Made by a program: the position numbers and the translations under genes
Shown: positions 24,601 to 36,600 of the stretch, in pieces
Numbering within the stretch: position 1 is the first letter of the stretch
Layout: the number at the start of each line of letters is the position of its first letter
Notes under the pieces: generated by a model
What the model saw: only the letters and a program-made list of their open reading frames with translations
Told to the model about the DNA's origin: nothing
Databases searched by the model: none
Source: Strigops habroptila
Lineage: Eukaryota > Chordata > Aves > Psittaciformes > Psittacidae
Length of the DNA: 64,000 nucleotides
Reading direction: 5' to 3'
NCBI RefSeq assembly: GCF_004027225.2
Contig: NC_044302.2
Span: 38,848,949 to 38,912,948 of the forward strand

Positions 24601-27600
24601 CGTTGGGCGCCACAAAGAACTGTCGTGGTTTGAGCCCAGCCGGTAACTCGGAACCACACAGCCGCTCGCTCACTCCCCGCCTTCTTCCTCCCCCCACTCC
24701 CGGAGGGATGGGGAGGAGAATCGAAAGAATGTAACTCCCACGGGTTGAGATAAGATCAGTCCCGCAACTAAGGTATAATACAAAACCACTACTGCTACCA
24801 CCAATGATAATAATGATTAGTGAAATAACAAGGGGAGAGGATACAATTGCTCACCACCCGCCGACCGATACCCAGCCCGACCCGAGCAGTGATCTGGGCC
24901 TTCCGGGTAACTCCCCCTGGTTTATATACTGGCCATGACGTGCCATGGTATGGAATACCCCGTTGGCTAATTTGGGTCAGGTGTGCTGTCTCTGCTTCCT
25001 CCCGGCTTCCCCTCCTCCCTGGCAAAGCATGAGACTGAGAAAGTCCTTGGTCGGAGTAAACATTACTTAGCAACAACTAAAAACATCAGTGTTATCAGCG
25101 TTGTTCCCAGGCTGAAAGTTAAAAAACACAGCACTGCACCAGCTACTAAGAAGGAGAAAAATGACTGCTGTAGCTGAACCCAGGACAAAGTGTAAAGGCA
25201 GTTTCTGTTGCCCAAGCACTCTTCTAATCCCTCACTGGAAAGGATCCATGACTTCACGGATTATTTTCTAAAACCAGAACACATTATTTTCTAACACACA
25301 TATATAAATAGTGAGGCAGTTTGGATGAATTGTTTGTGGTCCAACTCCATCTCACCACTGACTCAGTTTTATCCTATTATTCCATAGTCAGTAACTGACC
25401 ATTTGAATTTGTGGCTAAGGTCTGAAATGCCATCCCCACCCACCTGTCACCAAAATACAACTGGAGCTTAAAACTCCTGGTGTTATCAACAGTGTAACAG
25501 AACGAACAGACTAAGGACTTTCATACAATACACTGTGTAACACCAGATGTATGATGTTTCTATTAAGACTTTAAAAATGAACACGATGTAAACACAACAC
25601 ATCATCCTACATTCAGCTGTTTTGTCAACTCTCTGCTTTAAGATGACTCATTTTAAATCAGCCTCAAGTCCCTTCTTACCTCCAGAATCAGAAGTAGATG
25701 GACTACATATTTTTGTACATAACTAAATACCACCTGTGCACTGAAGTTCAAGTTTACAGCAGGAGTTTCCTGCTCTTTGGAAAATGTCCTACAGAGTCTG
25801 TGTGTTTTCCCAACTTATCTGTAGCTTAACAAAGTCTCTATAAAAGGATCTGAAGTGACAGCCAGTCGCTTGCTTACACTGCAATAAGTCCCACCCTTTT
25901 ACACACTTCCAAATACATCAATATTTATGCTGGCTTTGTTCAAGTGGTACCTCAAATCCAGTCCAAGCTTTGTCTTCAGATGAATTTGTGATGCAAGTAC
26001 AAACTTGCATTTCCATGTAACTGCACACTGTCATAAATGTGTTAAATCTTTTCTCATCCAACAGGCATGACTAGAAGCTTTATTCCATCTTTATAAACCC
26101 TGTCAGCATCTGTGATTAAGCTAATTTTTGTTACATGAAAAATTGGTTATTACAGACTCACACATTACTTTCAAGAACTACCAAAAATTCAAACTAAATT
26201 TTCAGTCTTACTGACTGAAAAATACCGTGCTTTTCCACAGAATTAAAAGCATGATTTTTCCAAGTTTCCTGCTGCCTACATCTACTCAGTCTGCCTACTC
26301 CTATTGACATGAAAAGTTACAGCTCTCATTAGCTTTACGGTCAAAACTATTAGAAACAAAAACTCCAAATCCTGCCATTCCCCACATATCATTGTTCTAG
26401 AGTCCAATCACTTATTTATATGGGTGAGCCAAAAGACTTCAACACGTTTTACAAAGATTTAGTTATTATGAAAGAACTTAGAGCTCATAAAACTGAAGAT
26501 GCTTCAATGCATCACACACGCTTCTTAGTTCATGGAGAAAGGATCTGATTCTTCAAGGCATTCACATAGACTAGCATTACTCAAAGTGTCTTTTGAATTA
26601 AGAAGAATTAAGTAGAGGTTTTAGTGTTCACCATGGTCAAAAGAAACAGACTTCAGTATTAGAGGTGGAGTACGTATGAAGCTCTGTATATTGCAGGCAA
26701 CTGATAACAGCACAAGTTAAAAATAAACTCTCATTTAACATCTTTGTTTTGATAGACTAATCAGCCCTTGAAGGGCAATAGTGAAGAAAGAATGATAGAT
26801 AAGAAACAGAAGGCCATGTATTCAGACAAATGTCGTTCTTATTATCAATGCTGGTGAGTTAGAAAGAGACCAGTACTTATCTTTCCAATTTAACCTGAAC
26901 TTTCCTACAATAAAGAACAAACAGAATATTTAATAAAGAATAAGGAGGTGGTATGAGGTTCAGACCACCTGATAAGCAATAATTAATATTTGTCCAGAAA
27001 AAGTATTTATTTTACAAGCCTAACAGGTATTAAAATACTTAATTTGTATTACAGTACTTAAATGTCATGCTTAAATTCAACCTTACAGGAATTACACTTA
27101 CCTACAATACTTTTCTCTGGAGCTGGAGGCACAATGTAACCAATATGCATGTACTTTGTTGCTAATTTGCTGTGCAAGCCAAGAAAATCACTGAATCTTC
27201 TTTTAACAGAGAATTCATTTTTGTGGAACATGGAAAGTGACGTCTTAAAAGAAATAAAAATATATTTGTTGTGAATTACTGATCCATCCATTCAGCTACA
27301 ATACAAAGTTATACGCAAATATTTGTTGCACTAGTTACCTTTGTTGTTACTCTGTAAGCCATATAAGCATTCATGCCATCTCCTGTAAGAAAATTAAGAT
27401 TCTTATCCTAGGGCAAATTATTTTAACCCCTCTACGCACTTTTTGTTCAAAAATACACATCAGATAGCTTTCCATTTAGATTCTAATAACTGCCAAAAGA
27501 TAACTGAATAAGAAATCATGCTAAAATCTCAGAATAGTCTTCAAGGGATAAGACAGCCTATCATCTGACTTACTAGGCTCGAGGAACTTACCAACTTTCT

Positions 27601-30600
27601 CTGGGTCAGATACATTGATTTCTATATCAAACAAATCTCCATTTGCTTCCTCTTCAACCTAGGAAAAAGATATGCCATATTTAACAAGATTATGTGCTTT
27701 CATGTTATGTATGGTTAAAAGTATAAAGGTATAGAGGAAGGAGGAGGAAAAGTCAGTATGTTTGTTTAATTAAAAACTCCTTCCAGACTTGCCACCAAAT
27801 ATTGAGCGAATATAATTTCTAACACTGATTGTCACTGCAACACAGTTCATGTGGTGGATTTGGCAGTGCTAGGTCTATGGTTGGACTTGATTATCTTAAA
27901 GGTCTTTTCCAACCCAAATGATTCCATGATTCTAAGACTGAAGCCTTCCTGCAAAGCTTTTAGTATGGCAACCTTTTCTCAGGACTTGTTGGCCTCAAAA
28001 GTTTTAGAAAATATTTATCTCAGGAGTATTTTCATTTTATCACCTACAATGCCAGGAGATACTATTTGTGTCACTCATTTGTAATGTTTCTATATGCCTC
28101 TAATAAAAAGGCAGAAATTCCTTTTTATTTAAGGTTTTCTGTAGCAGAAAAGCTGCGGAAGAGAAAAATAACAGAAAATTTTCTGATACTTGCCTGAGAT
28201 CTAACAATGCAGAATTTCAGAGTCTTTCATATAGCTTAAGTTTGATAAAAACAGAGACCTCAAGGTATTGTCATGAGTCAAATTCACACTAAACTTTATA
28301 TGCAAAATAAACAGAATAGGTTTTCTTTTACCTACTTCTCTTTAGCAAATGATGATCCCATGAGTCAACATTTAGGAACTCTGATTTTAAAAACAGAAAA
28401 ACCTTCAAAAAAGCAACAAGACATTTTCAGAATTTAGAAGTTTACCACATACCTCTTCTCTGGATCTATCAAAAATCACAGGGGCTGCTACAATTTTTGA
28501 CTCCATTCTGGGAGCTACTAATGTAGTAGGTGTTACAGGAGTGATTGCAGGAGTAGGTTCTGGTGAAAGTATTGGATCCCTCTCTGGACTGTCCAACGAA
28601 ACTTCTTCTGTTGCTTCTAGAAAAACATTTTTAGTTAGCAAAGTTTTCCTGCAACAAAGATAGATATGCATCACAAAATTACAAACACACACACATACAC
28701 AAAACTGATATACAAGTTTAATAAGATCATCTGTAACTATCCTGTAACATATGTTGCCTATTTTTTTTTTTTTATTTTAACTATACTGTTAGGTAAAGAG
28801 TCTCTTAGAGAAGTCACAAGTGCCAACTAATTTATTTTTGCATGAGATATTTCAGAAACTAATGATTTTTTTATTTTTTTTTTTCAACCACACAAGCAGC
28901 TCTTTTTCAGTACCTGGACCAATTTTAGTTTTCACACTTCGAACAACAGCTGATTTAGTCACATAGGCTGATAACTGAGCAGACCAAGCCATGTGTTTAA
29001 TCAAGTTGCACAACCGCAATACATCCCTGCCCCACAAACTGTAAAACAGAAATACTAGCAGGTGTATAAGGAATACTTACATTCTCGCCAGTAAGACTAA
29101 CTATCTTTCTATCTTCAGTCTTTTGGGGACTTAAAACAGTTCACTAGAAACTGAATACTTTTCTCAGACCATAGCAGTTCCTCTATCTTTAAATAGGACA
29201 TAAATCTCTGCTCTACAAATCCTGCATGCCTTCCTCCACTTTCTAGATTTGACCACTGGCAAACTACACACTTCCTGGATATATAGATGTTCCTGTTCTG
29301 GTCTAAATAACTAATGCTGTGGTTCTAGCCAGATGTGCATTTTCAAGAATTCTAGTTCCTTAAAAGCTAACACTGACCACAGAACAGTTATTCGATACCA
29401 AAATTGACTTTCCAACTGATCTCAAGTCTCGTTAACAAATGAGACTTCCTGTGGCAAGTACTTTACCAAGCAGGTAAAAAGGCACTAAAACAGATCCTCT
29501 CCGAGTTACAGTTACCAAAAATGTTTACTATGCAACCTGGAAAAGACCTGTGCAGCTTCCGTCTATACAAATCACTGAATTTTCAAAAGAAAATACACCA
29601 TCTTTCATCTAGACTTTTTAAAGCCTGGTACATGCTTTAAAATTTGTGAAATAGTTACAGTGTGTAAAAACAAACCACCACTGCCAAAAACAAAACACCC
29701 CAACCAACCAAACCAAACCCCCCCTTTTTTTTTTTCTCATGTATTACTTGTATTTCAGTTTGTGTCCATTGCCACTTGGCCTGCCAGTGGGTGCCACTGA
29801 GAAGTCTGGTTCCCTCTTCTCCATTCCCTCCCATCAGGTATTTATACACTGCAGGATTCCCCCTAGAGCCTGCTCTTCTCCAAGATGCACAAGCCAGCTC
29901 TCTCAGTCTCTACTCATATATCATAGACTTCATCTTCATGTCCTTGATCATCTTCATGGCCCTGCACTTGACTCCCCCCTGTCTGTCCATGTCTCTGTTG
30001 TATTGGGTAGGCCAGACCTGGACTCAGCGCTCCAGATGTGGCCCCACTACATGAGGGGCTGAGCAGAAGGGAATGATCACTTCCCTCAACCTGTTGGCAG
30101 TGCTCTTCCTAATTTCAAATTCATAGAATCATCACATGGTTTAGGTTGGAAGGGACATTTTCCACTAGACCAGGTTGCTCAAAGCCCCATCCACTTGAAC
30201 ACTGCCAGGGATGGGGCAGCCACAGCTTCTTTGGGCAACCTGTGCCAATGTCGCTGCCCTCAGACTTCCATAGTTATAGATTTCAAACTAACCTTCAAAG
30301 CAAGCACCTTTTCATATTATCCATTTTTAATATGAACGAAAGATTATCTAAAAGCTTTCTTTGAAAAGATTTATTTTCCTATTATTCCTTTATTCTGACT
30401 GCTAAATTTTTCTGAAGAATCCTACTGGTGCTTCCTACCCTCAAATGCCACAGGAAGGATACTGTACCTTAAATCAAAAAACAACCTTAATTCAAAACCT
30501 CAGATCAGGTGGGAAGTCATGCTGAGGCAGTTGCAAAAATAAGCTTTTAGATTGGTAGAAGAACAACATTTAAACACGGAAAAGAGGTAGTTCTCTCATT

Positions 30601-33600
30601 TGGTGGCTAACAGCACTCAACATATATGTTTTATGTTATACAAATTACTATCTCACAGAAACATTTATCAGGAAAAAGTATATACGTATGTATGTAACAC
30701 AGTATGTTATATATATAAAAAAAGTAATTAAAAAATGTAAAATAAAGCAATTCCACTTCAATTCTTCCTTTTTCTATCACCAGCTATATTCCAGCATGTG
30801 TGTTTGGGAAACAAACCATTACTCATCACTAAGTACTTCTCTGTACCTTCAAATTTTAGACAGGCTTATAAAACAAGTAATGAAATGATTCAAAGCACAG
30901 AGATTTCTCCCTTTCAGCAGCTGAGAAAGCATTCTTGTTACCGTAAAAGCATAACTTCATGAAAAAAAGTGTGTGAATTCAACATAACAAACTAGCACTG
31001 CTATCAGATAAAATACAAGCACACTTCATCCCAGCACCCTTTTTCAGACTTGTATCCACACAGCCATCAGTATCATGCATTGGTCTAGGTTGTGCATAAC
31101 ATGAACACCAGCCAGGATTAGCCCCCTGCCACTGTTCTGCAGATAGCTGAAGCTATCGCTAAGCTGGTGCATTATTTCTGTAAAACAAAAATCAGCAAGA
31201 ACAAGCAGTTGGAAAGGCAAGGAGGTTTCCTTTCAGCAAGACCAGCGACATTAGACTCCACCCATACTGGTATTTTTAAAGCTGTGCAACCCCAGGTTGG
31301 TTGGGCATGAGCAAATTTTTGAAGATGCTGCCTACTAGCCCTTCTTTTCTATTTTCCTGGAGGAACTTACCAGAGAAAATAGTATCTACTTGAAAGCAGA
31401 AAGTCAGTTTTTTAAGGGAGAGGAGAATTCATGCCATCCTCCCTCCCGCTACCTCTCCCCCCAAGTCTGCACGCATCCCAGACATTATGTAAATCTAGAA
31501 GAATGAAATGTAAAAGATAGTGGAAGGGGGTGATGGAACAGAGCAGGACAGACACAAGGATGATGTACTTCTTGTTTTAAACAAAAGCATTAAAAGATTC
31601 TGAAGGGAAAAGAAGTATTAGCTTCACATAATAACAGCAGGCTTTTACACTTTCTAGCTATTTTCTTTTCCCTCAGAAAAGCAGTCTTTGAGTAGTACAT
31701 AAGCTGAAGATCTATTCCCCAAGAAAAAGATTTGTTATGATGAACTTTGGCATTTGTGTGTCTCACATACATTCTTTCACTTTGAGAAATCAGATGACAT
31801 AGCTAGATGTAAAAGTTTCACTGAAAATTCTTCTCTTTGTTTTCTGTGGTTTTTCTTTTTTTGTTTGCTTGTTTGTTTTTCATGGAAAGATAAATTTGTT
31901 AGGCTTCAGAGTAGAAGATAGGGCACTTTCAGAAACATTCTCTTGATTTATTCTTTTTAGTTTTCCCCTGAAAACTTAGGTTGTAGTTTCATGGTTGTTT
32001 TTGTTATTGTTGTTTTGTTCCATTTTGGTTTTGTTTCCAAACATTCTGTATTACTATTTGCATGAAAAATGAAATCTAGATGTCTTGCTTTCTGGGGAAG
32101 TTCTCAAAAACATAAGCTCTTCTTGCGCAATGAAAGGCAATGGCTCTATCCAGCTTCTAAGAGGAAAACATTGAGATCCAACACTCACATCAGCTATGGC
32201 AGTTATCAGCACATATTAACCACCCCCAATCTAGTACTGTAAGACTTCTACACATAAATACCTACTTTATAATCCATAAACAGCCATTTGTTATGAATCA
32301 CTATCAAGATGCTTATTTTTCACCACCAGTATTTGCCAAACATCATCTTAAAAAGCGCAAGATTGCAATTTCTCACTAGCAGCTCATTATAGCTGAGTTA
32401 GTTATTTTTACTGGTAACATTTCTAAATGTCAGACCTCTAACATTCTGACATGACTTGAGAGGTTGAACTATCTTTGAAAATTTACTCAGGTGATCACTT
32501 AAATGGAAGTAAATTGAAGTAGAAACTCTAAGCAAGAAAGCAACTGTTGTCCAGAACAGAGGACAAGTTATTAAGATAGGCTTCTCCTGGTGTAGCAATA
32601 TTTCAGAGACAAACGTCCTAACAGAACTAGAAGAATTACTACTCATAAGTCATAGCCCATGACCCTTACTGTTATACTAGGAGTACTAAGGATAATCTTA
32701 ATGGGAACAGAAATAGTTTTAACAGTCAGCCACTAATCTTCCTTCTTCTAACTTCAAGCTGTACGTTCACATGCTTTTGTGCACTTGTTTCTTGCAGAAG
32801 AAGCATCTGCACCAAGTTCTTCTGATCAAATACACCACATGACAACAGTTTGACAGACATCAGCTAGAAACTTCTGCTTAAGCTGGGCTTAAAATACATG
32901 TCTTGTCTGGTCCCCAGAATTAGCATCACCTTTTCTGTATTAACTCCGAGGGAAAAACCTTAAGACAAACCTATCATGACCTGAAGAAAAACAAAACAAA
33001 AACTAAATGAAAACCAAACATCACTCCATCTCCCCAGTGCCTTGTCTTTCCACCAGGACACAGTAGCTAGGTAACTACATAAAATAATCTATTCCAAACG
33101 CTTCTGAGAACTGAGACGGGGGGGAACCCAACCAAAAAACCCCCACAAACCACAACAAACAAAAAACCCTACAAAACCCAAACAAACAACAGAAGAACAG
33201 TAAAAGTAATCTTTTACCAGACTAGGGCAGAGGAAAAATGGTACTTTGCCACTTTTCCAAAACCAGTGACAGAGCACTGGTACAACCTCGCAGACCTGCT
33301 CATTATGTACGAGCACTAAAGGCAGAAGGCACAGACAGCTACGTCCTGCACAGGCCGTCCAAGGCACATTTCTGCAGCTGTAAACAGAACTTCAGGCCAA
33401 CATTTTGGAAGATTAATTCGGTCTCTAGTTCTTCACCCTACAGCTCATGGGCAGCCAGGTTCTAAGACATACCCTAAAGCTCCTCAACATACTCTTCATA
33501 CTACCTGATTTGGAGCACTGGCCATTATGGTCTCCAAATGTAAGAGCTCTACAAGGTAAGCTAACATAATCATTTTTTTGCCAAATAATCAACACACTGA

Positions 33601-36600
33601 CTTTTATTCTAAGGATGACAGTGCTTACGCAGGTTTGGCAAGATACTTTGCTTTTTTACAGAACAAGAACCACAATACTAATACAGCAGCAAAATTTACT
33701 GGTCTCCAATGACAGCTGGAAAACTCATTTTCTTCCACCTTGGAAACCCAGTTTTAATGAGTCACTTATGAGTCGCCAGAGACAAGGTAATGAGTATCTA
33801 AAACATTTTATTGCACATACTGTTCTGTGGCTGCTGCAGAAACACAGTAGCAAAGAGGTTTTAAGCATAGTCAAAAAAGCCTAAAAAATCCCAGGTTCTG
33901 CACTGCATTAAAACAGTACCAGAAATCATATAATTTGTTCTCCCTCACCTCCTTTTCTATTAGGTTGCATTTTTAGATGGTATAATGAAAAAGATTTATC
34001 AAGCCTACAATAGCTAGAGACACATGCTATCACATTTTCTACAAATAAGTCTGCAAAACTAGAATTGTTTATGCCCTCAAAGCGCCAGAGTCCCTCCTTT
34101 CACATGGACTCCTTTTCAAACCTATAGATTTTCTTTACCCACATTTTACAGTGTCTAATAATTCAATATGAAGAAGCAACATAAGTTAGAAAGCTGTGGA
34201 ACATCATTCTCTTCCTCTCCAAGCTGTGCCAAGATAGGTTGCTTTGGAATTTCAGCATGTTATAGGAAAAAACCCAGTCACACTCCCTTGTAAATTAAGT
34301 CCTGCTTTCATAGAGAGCCAGGACTATGCAATCATGCTGGAAGCAAGAAAATAGATACCTCATGCTGCCTTTTCACATTGTTTCTATTCATTGCAAACCA
34401 GTATCAGAAAATCAGATGGATTAACATCATTGTCTAGCAAAACAGTCCTAAAAAGGAAAAGAATAGTTATATTCATAAGTGCAGAGCCCTGCAACATAAA
34501 TTGGACATTGTTTTTGAGAACACCTACGCTGACAGTGATACAAAGACAGAAGTTCATCACTAGGGTACAACTGTATTGCATAAACTTCCAGCTTTGAACA
34601 GTATCCATGAAAGATGTCATATCCTGTCTTAGGCTCCATAAATCACTCTTGTTTTTTTCCTCTAGTTGAGACTTTGCACTAGCCTCAGTCTGCATATAAA
34701 TTGACCTTTTAAAGACCAGTCTTAGTTGTGTTAGACATGAAGTATGTTAGATTCTTTCAGTTCAGTACTGCATGCATTTAAGAGAATGTCTTTCATAGCA
34801 AAACTCAAACTCATGAAATCAGTCCTGTGTGTTTTCCTCATAGCATTCATTTCAGCTGAATCAGTCTAGCTGCTAAAATTTGCTGCTTCTGTCTGGTTCC
34901 CCTCAATATTTACTCCAGCTACCTTTTTTTTTTTTTAATATTATCCAAAGGAGAACAGGCTTTCCTAAAATACCCATTCCAGATGGCTCTATGGTTACAA
35001 AAAGCTGGGTTTATATACTGAAGCTAAATAACCAAATTACTAGTACTAGAAAGCTTCATTGCTAAAGCACTGCTGGTCTTCATAAGATCAGGTAATATAA
35101 ATACAAAATAAGTAAGATTAACCTTTCACTCTTTATTCTCTTTGTCTCTTAAAACACTTTCAGGGAATCAGGAAACTAGTCAATACATTCTAACACTGTC
35201 ATGAACAAATATAAGTTCACGTATATGCAAATACATATTTAGTAAGTTCAGAACAAAGGTAATGGGCATGTGTATATATGTATCTGTACAAAATATCCCA
35301 GAACTAGTGGCTAACAAGTTTCTTTTCAAACTATTACACCAAGGAATCAGTGAAGGTGAGATGAGGACTGTATTCAGAACAGACTGCCAACTGACTCAGT
35401 ATGTAGTAATAGGAAAAATGTTAGTATTGAGAAGCAAGCACTCAGAACCACCTTTGGATGTACATAACGCACTCCAAATATTACACTTCTTTTCTTGAAT
35501 AGTTAATGCTCCTACACCTATCAATTGACAGCAACCATAATGCATGGTAGGACAGTCAAGAAACGCCACTAGAGTAGTGACTGATGAATGAAGCATTAGA
35601 AATGTGTTGTCTGTTCACTGATTATTTATCAGAACTTTCACACATCTTTCTCCAAAACATGCAGGACTGTCAAGTATCAGAGACTTATAGTGAAATGATG
35701 GTCCCATATGCCAGTTCACTGTCTTCTCATTGTAACAACAGAGTCTTAAGAGAAAGGAAATACCCTCCAGCTTCCAATATGACATGAATTATCCTTCTTT
35801 ATAACTGGTAAAAAGACTGGACAGCTTATGTATGGTTATTAAGTACAAAAAAATCGATGCAACTTAAGTCCTTTTTACACACAGATTTGAACATTGTTAA
35901 TTATATAAATACTATTATTACTGTCAGCAGAACATGTTACTAAGCAGCTAACACTGCCACACTCTGAACTGACAGTTGACACCACTGAGAAACTTGTATT
36001 TCATAAACATAACTAACATTACAGAGTATCACAAGAAAAAACCTGTACATCACTGTCAAACTGTTAAAATGTTTTAACTCTCTGTCGTGGTTTAAGCCCA
36101 GTCAGTAGCTCAGCACCACGCAGCTGCTTGCTCACTCTTCCCACTTCTTCCCCCCCCGGCTTCTGGAGGTATGGGGAGCAGAATTGAAAAAATATAAATC
36201 CCTCGGCTCGAGATAAGAACAGTCCAGTAACTGAGGTATAATACAAAACTACTACTACAACCAATAATAATAATAATGATGAGGGAAATAACAAGCGAAG
36301 AGAATATAAAACTAAAAAGGAAAAAAAAAAAAAAAAACCAAACAGCAGTGATGCACAATACAATTGCTCAGCACCCGCTGACTGATACCCAGCCTGACCT
36401 GAGCTGGGTAACTCCACCAGTTTATATACTGGGCATGATTTGCTGTGGTATGGAATACTCCTTTGGCTAATTTGGGCCAGGCATCCTGTCTCTGCTCCCT
36501 CCTGGGTTCTTGTGCCTCTCTTCACTGGCAGAGCATGAGACTGAAAAGTCCTTGATCGGGGTAAGCATCACTCAGCAATAGCTAAAATATCAGTGTGTTA

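Larger units (their letters stand above)
18042..25187 (-). mobile_element. ERV-L-like endogenous retrovirus, full length but degraded
   Basis: A 7.1 kb provirus in SNX2 intron 6, in the same orientation as SNX2. On its own strand the order is 5' LTR (25187-24621), tRNA-Lys1,2 primer-binding site, leader ORF, gag, protease, RT, RNase H, integrase, about 500 nt of non-coding DNA, and 3' LTR (18598-18042). No env is recognisable. The insertion is flanked by AAGTG on both sides, a 5-bp duplication typical of class III (ERV-L) elements. The two LTRs differ at roughly 30 positions by eye plus small indels, so it is not a very recent insertion. Stops and frame changes in gag and pol show it cannot express a full polyprotein. 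Confidence 0.95.
16639..27101 (-). other. SNX2 intron 6
   Basis: 10.5 kb, GT-AG, the largest intron. The endogenous retrovirus supplies 7.1 kb of it, so about 3.3 kb is ancestral intron. Nothing else is recognised in 16639-18036 or 25193-27101. Confidence 0.9.

Noticed and set aside
36064-36525. 153-codon minus-strand frame
   Set aside because: It lies inside the solo LTR, and its hydrophobic run comes from the A-rich/T-rich expansion.
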